Assembly: GCF_000346465.2 (NCBI RefSeq)
Contig: NC_034009.1
Coordinates: 26,350,227 to 26,414,226, forward strand
Reading direction: 5' to 3'
Source: Prunus persica
Taxonomy: Eukaryota; Streptophyta; Magnoliopsida; Rosales; Rosaceae
DNA length: 64,000 nucleotides
How positions within the stretch are numbered: position 1 is the stretch's first letter; every line of letters starts with the position of its first letter. The position numbers and the translations under genes were made by a program. This document shows positions 57,922-64,000 of this stretch, in pieces. The notes under the pieces were generated by a model that did not search any database, was not told the origin of the DNA, and was given only the letters and a program-made list of their open reading frames with translations.

Positions 57922-58863
57922 TAGACGACTTACATATTAAAATGACGTCGTTTAAAGCGTAAACCATGTCGTATGTTTTACTGTACGACGTAAAATATGT
58001 ATTCCACGACCCAACCACCGTCGTTAAAAATTAATACACTAAACCCATAAAATTAAATTATACAATTTAAAAAATTAAGTTTATAAAAGGTTTTATGGTT
58101 TTAAAGCCTAACATATAACATAGACTACCCAAAAATTATACTTTAAAAATAAACCCCAATAAATAACAACCCTAATCTCTAAACCCTAGACTCTAAACCC
58201 TAAACCATAAAACTAGAAGTGATTTTATGACTCATCAAAACAATTTTGTTTTGGATGGTCATTTTAAATTTTTGTTATTCAAAATGAATTTTTTCAAGGT
58301 TTATGTGGAAGAAAATATATCAATGACTTCATAGGAGTTGACTTTTCAATTTTCTGATTTATTTTATATTTATTTTGAATATTTTGATATAAAAATAATA
58401 AAATATTCTTACCATACAACAAACCACGTCGGTGTTAAATAAATTGTAGACGTTGTAAATTGTAATAGACTACTAAGTCGTTAAAATGACGTCGTTAAAA
58501 TGAGAAACCATGGCGGCTATTTAACTATACGACGTAAAATATATATTTTACGACTTAACCGCAGTCGTTACATAAACGTCGTCGATTATACCCTGAACCC
58601 TTAAGAAATTGAAGATATTGTAAACCATTAACGACTCAATTGTTCAAAGAACGTCGTCTAACTATTTTTTTACGTCGTATTTGTTTAAAACACGCAACAA
58701 CAAAATACGACGGTTATTGACTTTATTAGGTCGTTGGAAAAGTATTACACGTCGGTTAAGCAATTTGTATGTTTGTTTTTTTTTTAATTTAAGAAAACCT
58801 CAACAAATTTTTACATTACATATTATAGAGAAAATTGGTACATTATACATAAATATCAAGTGT

Positions 58864-61800
58864 TCAATAATTGCCCTGTTTAATAATTTGGAAAACAAAC
58901 TCTGCCCATTCATTCCGGACTTCATCAATGGCTTCTTGGGGGTATGAAGCTTCCTGGTTTCCCTTGGCATACTGCATAAACAATGACTATTAGGGTTTAT
59001 AAATAAAAAGAAATTCAATCACAGACGACGATATTTTTCATAACCGACGTAGTATATCCATTCAACGACGTTAATTTTACACGACCGTCGTTGATAATAC
59101 AAAAAACGACGTGAAATGTATGAAGGTAATTTCTTCTTACCTTATTCTCAAACCCCAAGGAAGGATCCATGATGATGTCCCTCATGAAGCGCATTACATA
59201 ATACCCGTATTCGACATTGCTGGGTTGCTTTGGTGTGCCTGAGAGAGTTTTCCAAATTACATTTTTACGTCCTGCTCGGGCTATGTGGGTATTATATATT
59301 TTTAAAGCACTGTTCACGATGTTTTTGGCCTCTTCATCGACCACACGATTTCCTGGCAGAGGATCCAGAAAATAGACGGTTTCTCTCTTTGCTCTTACAA
59401 TCAGCAAAATCCAATGACGGCTGCACAAAATTAATATAAAAACGACGGTTATTTACAAAAACGACGTATTATAGTATTTCACACGACGAAGTAAAGTAGC
59501 TAACGACGACATTATATATTTATCACGACGATAAATAAATACCGACGTGGTTAGTAGTTTCAAACGACTAAATAAAATAAAACACCGACGTGGTTAGTTT
59601 ATAAGCTGTCATTTATTGAAAATCATAAAAACAAAATCCTAAGGAGACTAACCCTGGATTGTAAGGCATCATGAAAATCTGTTCACCGTCTGTCTTCTGA
59701 AGTCGAGCTGCTACGAGTCGTGATCTTGCAGTTATTGTGCCAGAGTTGGCACTAACTGTAGCAGGGTCGATAAAGCCAACCATACTGCACATATTGGCTT
59801 TTTTCAAAACATCGTGTAAGTACCTAAACAAATAAAATAATATAAACAAGTCAGCACACAAAACACGACGGTTATGTATAAAAAAACGACGTATTATAAT
59901 ATTTCAAACGACGTACTGAAATAGATGAGGACGTTATAATATATTTATCACGACGGTTGTTAGTTAAGACGACGTGGTTAGTTAGTTAAGACGACGCAAT
60001 ATATAAACCAACGAGTTATTATTTTAGAAGTACAAACCTCATATATACAGCCAATACAGTAGCTCCAATTTCTTCCATGCCTGCAAATTGTGTAATATCT
60101 TCAGGCAGGAGGAAGGTATCGCGCTCACCACCAAACACCTCCTTATCAATTGTAAATTGGACTGTCTTATCCTCAGGCAGGAGTGTCGTTTCCACAAAAC
60201 GACAAAGGGTTTTTAAAGAAGATGGCGCCTCCATTTTTGAATAAGCACCAACTTCAATAACCTGTTTAAAGAAATAAAAAAAATGACGTGGTAATTCAAT
60301 AAAGACGACGGTTTAAGTAATAAAACGTCGTCTTAAAAGTATTTAAACGACGGTGAAAAAACTGTCGTGGTAATTCAATAAAGACGACGGTTTTATGAAT
60401 AAAGCGTCGTCTGAAACCATTTAAACGACGGTGCAAAAACCGTCGTTTAAATATTTTATTACGTCTTAAAAAAATTCCGCCGTCTAAGTTTTAAACAAAC
60501 GACGGATTAAATAAAAATATCGACGTCTGAAATTTTGAAAAACAAATAAAAAAGGCAAAGTTATGTGAACATACCTTGTCGTCATGCTTTTCTTCATCTT
60601 CTTTCTCCTTTTCTTCTTCCTTCTCTTCATCTCTTTTTTCTTCTTCCTTCTCTTCATCTGGCTGATGTTTCCCCATTTTGGCAGTATCATCCTCCAAATG
60701 TAGGGATCTCACATCACCTCCAGAGCAGCTAGCTTTGTCAGACATTGGATTTTTGGGGCTTTGGCTAATTCTTGGTTTAAGCATGCTTGGATCAAAATTG
60801 GGAATTAATTGGGAAAGCTGACTCAGGAAATGCTCCCTCTCAGCCTCTACCAATTGTTTTGTCCTAGCCTCCATCCTTAAGGCCTCTTCCCTTGCCTTAG
60901 CCTCCATCTTTTTAGTCTCTTCTTGAAGGAGAACTCTTAAACTGTCCTTCAAACGGTCGTCAAAGCTCACCCTCTGTGGTTTGGGCAAATTGAAATATTG
61001 CCTTGGGGAAACACCAGCACCAACTCCCCTCAGTCTGCCTGGATGCTCGGGGCCCAAAGCCATGGTCAGCACATCATTGCTGCCATCTACTCTGACTTTG
61101 CCTTCCGAGACTTGTTTCTGCAATTCATCCTAAAAAAAGATAAACAAAAAAACACACGACGGTTATTTATGTACAAACGACGTATTATATAATTTCACAC
61201 GACGCAATAACGTATAAACCGACGTTATTATAACTTATCACGACGGTAGTTATACCGACGTGGTTATTTATTTAAAACGACGAAATGAATAAACAACCGA
61301 CGTCTTATGCTATAATTAAAGATAACAGAGTAGTGATTCCTATTTAGACCGTTAACGACGTTTTTAAAAAATTTTCGACGTGGTAATATCATTCACACGA
61401 CGCGAAAATGAACCACCGACGTCTTATGCTGTAATTACAGAAAACATAGTAGTGATTCCTATTTAGACCTTTAACGACGTTTTTAAAAACTTTTCGACGT
61501 GGTAATATCATTCACACGACGAAAAATATAACATACGACGTAATAAGAATAATTCACAGTTTAATAAAAATTTAAAACAGAGTGATAGTAGGCTTACAAT
61601 TAATTTTGCTTTCTCTGCCACCTTTGGATCAGGGATGTTACCATGTTTGTCCTGTCTAGCTCTCTTCCATAAGGTAGATCGATCAATTTCTACCCCAGGC
61701 ATGGTTTCCTCCAATTGATCCTCCAATCCAGCATATCCTTTTCGAGACAATCGATGATTGTACTCGAGTTTCTCCCTAATCTGTGCATGTTGAGAATGCA

Positions 61801-62407
61801 CAGACTCAAAATCTTTGGATAGCCTTGAAGCTACAAAGGCATCCCATTGTGCTTTCTCTATGAATTTATATGTTTCAGGGGGTTGGCTTAATTTCTCCCT
61901 GTCATTGGTGTATGGAAGGATATAATGCCTCGTTAGTGTAGACTTGAAATCCTTCCATTTCTTGGAAGCAGAAGCTAAAACAGAGGTCTTGCCCCCTTGG
62001 CCTACGACAAAAGCCATGTCAACTGCTTCCCAAATCTGCTCCTTTATATCCTTGGGGATTTGGGACCATTTCTTGTCCACAAGTGGGATCCTGGAGCGTG
62101 CCAACACACCAATATACGACTGCATCTCAATATGTGCTTGGCCAACACCTTTCCCCCTTTTATTGTACTCAACAATTGGCCTCAGTTTCTGAAGCTTTCT
62201 CTTCACAACACGAGGCATTGTGCTCATACCTCGACCAGTCTTTGAATCATCTGAGATTGTTGTCTGGCTGGTTTGTTCTGTCTCAGCAGATGATGAAGCA
62301 AACTTCATCTTCTTCGAAGACTTCATCTCCTTCGAAGACTTATCTTGAGGAGCTACCATTCCAAGCTTCTTGGAGCCAGAATCCTTAGTTTGTTGTTGAG
62401 AAACCAT
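58864..62407 (-). CDS. CACTA second protein: Transposase_24-like with Ulp1-like C-terminus
   Basis: Six exons 62407-61598, 61129-60575, 60261-60038, 59823-59653, 59420-59141 and 58971-58864 join without breaks to 715 aa. The N-terminal region is Lys/Ser-rich. It then contains RGKGVGQAHIEMQSYIGVLA, KWKDFKSTLTRHYI and a stretch (LWKRARQDKHG) resembling plant Ptta/En/Spm Transposase_24 proteins. The middle has a charged coiled coil and a long Glu/Lys tract. The C-terminus resembles Ulp1/C48 proteases: RHWILLIV (His), VYFLDPLP (Asp) and PKQPSNVEYGYYVMRFM. In active relatives the Tyr before GYY is the catalytic Cys, so protease activity is unlikely. An upstream in-frame ATG at 62419 would add four residues. 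In this class the second protein is expected to bind element DNA. Confidence 0.82.
60284..60448. repeat. Tandem duplication (~82 bp x2) in CACTA intron
   Basis: Both units run from GTGGTAATTCAATAAAGACG through CGTCGTCT to ATTTAAACGACGGTG, with small differences. Each carries several motif copies. Confidence 0.85.
61297..61533. repeat. Tandem duplication (~119 bp x2) in CACTA intron
   Basis: Both units begin CCGACGTCTTATGCT and contain AGTAGTGATTCCTATTTAGA, then TTCGACGTGGTAATATC and CATTCACACGACG. The intron grew by duplicating motif-bearing DNA. Confidence 0.88.
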
Positions 62408-63180
62408 TTTAACAGACAAAACTGCAAGTGAAAATATTTCAGGAAAACATTAAGAACACAAACGACGGTATTAAAAAAATACGACGTATGATATGATTTT
62501 AGACGACGCAATGAAATAATCTCAGACGTAATAAATGTTTAAAACCATTATTTATATAACGTCGTGGTATATATGTTCACACGACGTCAATAGTAATACA
62601 CCGTCGTGGTAAACTATTATTTATATTTTATCGTCTATATTAGATACCAACCCTAGTTTCTTTTTCTTTATATTTTATCAAATAAGGGAAAAACAAAAAC
62701 CATTGTTCAGCGAAATCAAACCTGCAATTAAACAAGCATATAAAAAAAGACTATTATTTTAAAAACAACTTTGTCAATTTTCAGACGACGCTAGAACAAC
62801 TGACGAACCGTCGTGGTCTACCGTCGTCTTATTTAGTTGATGTAGTTGTCTTCAAAGTTGGAAACTTTCTCTCTTTGTCTGTATATTTTATCAAACTTGG
62901 AAAGAAGTAAAATGATTTTGGCCAGAAAAAAGGTAAAAAGATTTTTCAAACAAAAAACGTATGAGCATGCAAAACAGTAACCAAAATAGTGAAAATGAAA
63001 GCTTACCTTTTGCGTGCAATGAAAGCAAGAGGAAGATGATCGATGTTTAAGTTCAGAGACGACGAAGAAGACGAGAGGAAGACGATGAGAAACTCTGACA
63101 ATGCTCTGACAAGGAAAAAAGACGAAAAGGTTTCTCTGGGAGATTGAAATTTTTAATCGGGTTTGGAAACAGTGCATGTG
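62408..63180 (-). promoter_or_regulatory. Leader and promoter region of the CACTA second gene
   Basis: Motif-rich DNA at 62460-62830 looks like a leader intron. 62840-63175 is nearly motif-free and may be a leader exon, ending on its 3' side near the splice-like CTTACC (minus strand GGTAAG) at 63003-63008. No conserved protein is encoded. The transcription start is not defined. Confidence 0.4.
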
Positions 63181-63612
63181 TAAGTCGAAAAGTTGCTTAC
63201 ATATAAAACCATTTCAAAAAAATAATACGGCGGTTACATTTAACTACGTCGTTTTTAACTAAAACGACGCAATATTTTTCATTCGACGTGGAATCATTTC
63301 ATTTAACGTCGTTAGGTTTAATATAACCGACGTGGATTTTAATTTTTAAATTATGAATAGAATTTTTTTTCCCGTGACCTTTCAGTTTATTTTTCAATTA
63401 CAGTGCGTTATAAATAGAGTTTTTTTTCCGGAGGAAATTTAAAACGAAGGAAATTAATATTCTGCAATATGTAAAGTTTCTTTTTTGGATGACAGATTTA
63501 AATAAAATAAGAATATAAAAACAACAAATGTGTAAGTCAAGTAGACGAAAAGTTGCTTACATATAAAACCATTTCAAAAAAATAATATGGCGGTTACATA
63601 TAACTACGACGT
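63177..63612. repeat. Direct repeat of ~75 bp near the right edge
   Basis: 63177-63250 and 63530-63612 share AAAAGTTGCTTACATATAAA and CCATTTCAAAAAAATAATA, then GGCGGTTACAT. The second copy has an extra AGTAGA. Confidence 0.88.
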
Positions 63613-63867
63613 ACAAATTACAAAATACGACGGTACATTTAACTTCGGACGTGGTAAATAAATACGACAGTAGTTTGTAGGTACCGTCGTAGTAAACTCA
63701 AAAATTAAAGTACATAAGTAATAACTCGCGTCATGGTATATTATTTAACACGTCGTTTTTATTAATTTACCGACGTGGATTCTGTAATATACGTCGATCA
63801 TACCGACGTTGATTTTACAATTTAAACGGCGGTTTGTTTGTAAGGACCGCCGTTGGTTTTAAAAATT

Positions 63868-64000
63868 TATTCTATAAATTTGTCGCTTTCATTCATTTTC
63901 GGTTTACATTTAAGGTTCCAAGTTCTTCCTCTCTCAGTCTCTCATGTCTCAAAGATATATTTGGATGTTTCTCAAGAGAAATTGAGCTTACTCGCATCAA
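63868..64000. other. Motif-free right edge, nature unclear
   Basis: The CGACG-type motifs stop near 63855. The last 130 bases contain CTCTCAGTCTCTCATGTCTC and resemble a plant leader with an ATG at 63942 and a short frame. This could be an exon of the transposon or a flank after truncation. No CACTA end is present. Confidence 0.3.

Larger units (their letters stand above)
56813..58863. other. CACTA spacer: TNP2 leader, promoter and motif-rich DNA
   Basis: 56880-57090 is dense in CGACG-type motifs and may be a leader intron. 57100-57510 lacks them and looks like a leader exon of the TNP2 gene, holding the hairpin. 57515-57625 has GC-rich promoter-like sequence, and 57620-58760 is motif-rich again. 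Around 58165-58215 there are several AAACCCTA telomere-like words. No separate gene seen. Confidence 0.55.
52755..64000 (-). mobile_element. Large CACTA (En/Spm-like) transposon, right end outside window
   Basis: The left end is CACTACTACAAAAAAG, preceded by CTT (52752-52754) as the candidate target duplication. The element carries a TNP2-type transposase gene and a second gene with Transposase_24-like and Ulp1-like regions, both on the minus strand. The inverted right end is not present up to 64000, so the element is at least 11.2 kb. A short CGACG/CGTCG-core motif, in forms such as ACGACGG, CCGTCGT, CGACGTGG and ACGTCGT, is scattered through all introns and spacer. I saw none in the visible coding exons. 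Two assembly gaps interrupt it. The gene content suggests an autonomous or recently autonomous element. Confidence 0.9.

Overview
The window is nuclear DNA of a eudicot plant. It is AT-rich, with multi-exon genes using GT-AG introns and a few GC-AG introns. It carries Copia, CACTA, Harbinger-like and other transposons, and plant-only gene families. The gene set and order suggest a Rosaceae-like woody species, but this is inference and no species marker was found.

Layout. 1-4.8 kb: no functional gene; an eroded paralogous segment, a decayed 5S rRNA copy and three small inverted-repeat elements. 4.8-10.1 kb: nucleoredoxin NRX1 (minus strand, 4 coding exons, 580 aa), with a 2.57-kb non-autonomous CACTA element in intron 2. 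10.3-13.7 kb: broken duplicates of the NRX1 5' end, a Copia fragment and a MITE. 13.8-15.0 kb: GH17 beta-1,3-glucanase (minus). 16.5-17.0 kb: a small single-pass membrane protein (plus). 18.3-20.8 kb: a bHLH factor resembling bHLH90 (plus, 8 exons). 21.3-24.3 kb: a PERK-type receptor-like kinase (minus, 8 exons). 26.2-31.8 kb: a degenerate Copia retrotransposon (plus) with a MITE nested in pol. 32.9-34.3 kb: an SRO (RCD1-like) protein (plus, 4 exons). 35.3-40.9 kb: a STE20/OSR1-like kinase (minus, 19 coding exons, 628 aa). 44.0-45.0 kb: a DUF1645 protein (plus). 46.2-48.7 kb: an AMSH2-like deubiquitinase (minus, at least 8 exons). 49.7-52.75 kb: intergenic DNA with a Harbinger-like MITE, a SINE-like piece and a foldback. 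52.75-64.0 kb: a large CACTA transposon running off the right edge, with a TNP2-type transposase gene (interrupted by an assembly gap) and an intact-looking 715-codon second gene.

The host genes do not form a pathway. Their order recalls two Arabidopsis chromosome 1 blocks: AMSH2/bHLH90/PERK, and PERK/SRO/kinase/DUF1645. The locus is therefore probably an ancestral gene block expanded by transposons.

The most unusual structure is the right-hand CACTA element. A short CGACG/CGTCG motif fills its introns, intergenic space and left end, yet I found no copy in its visible coding exons. This resembles a dispersed binding-site system for an element-encoded DNA-binding protein. Its second gene also carries a Ulp1-like domain whose expected catalytic cysteine is tyrosine. 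A 39-bp near-perfect inverted repeat sits in the probable leader of the transposase gene.

All exon boundaries were placed by eye from splice consensus, reading phase and family similarity. No search or alignment program was run.
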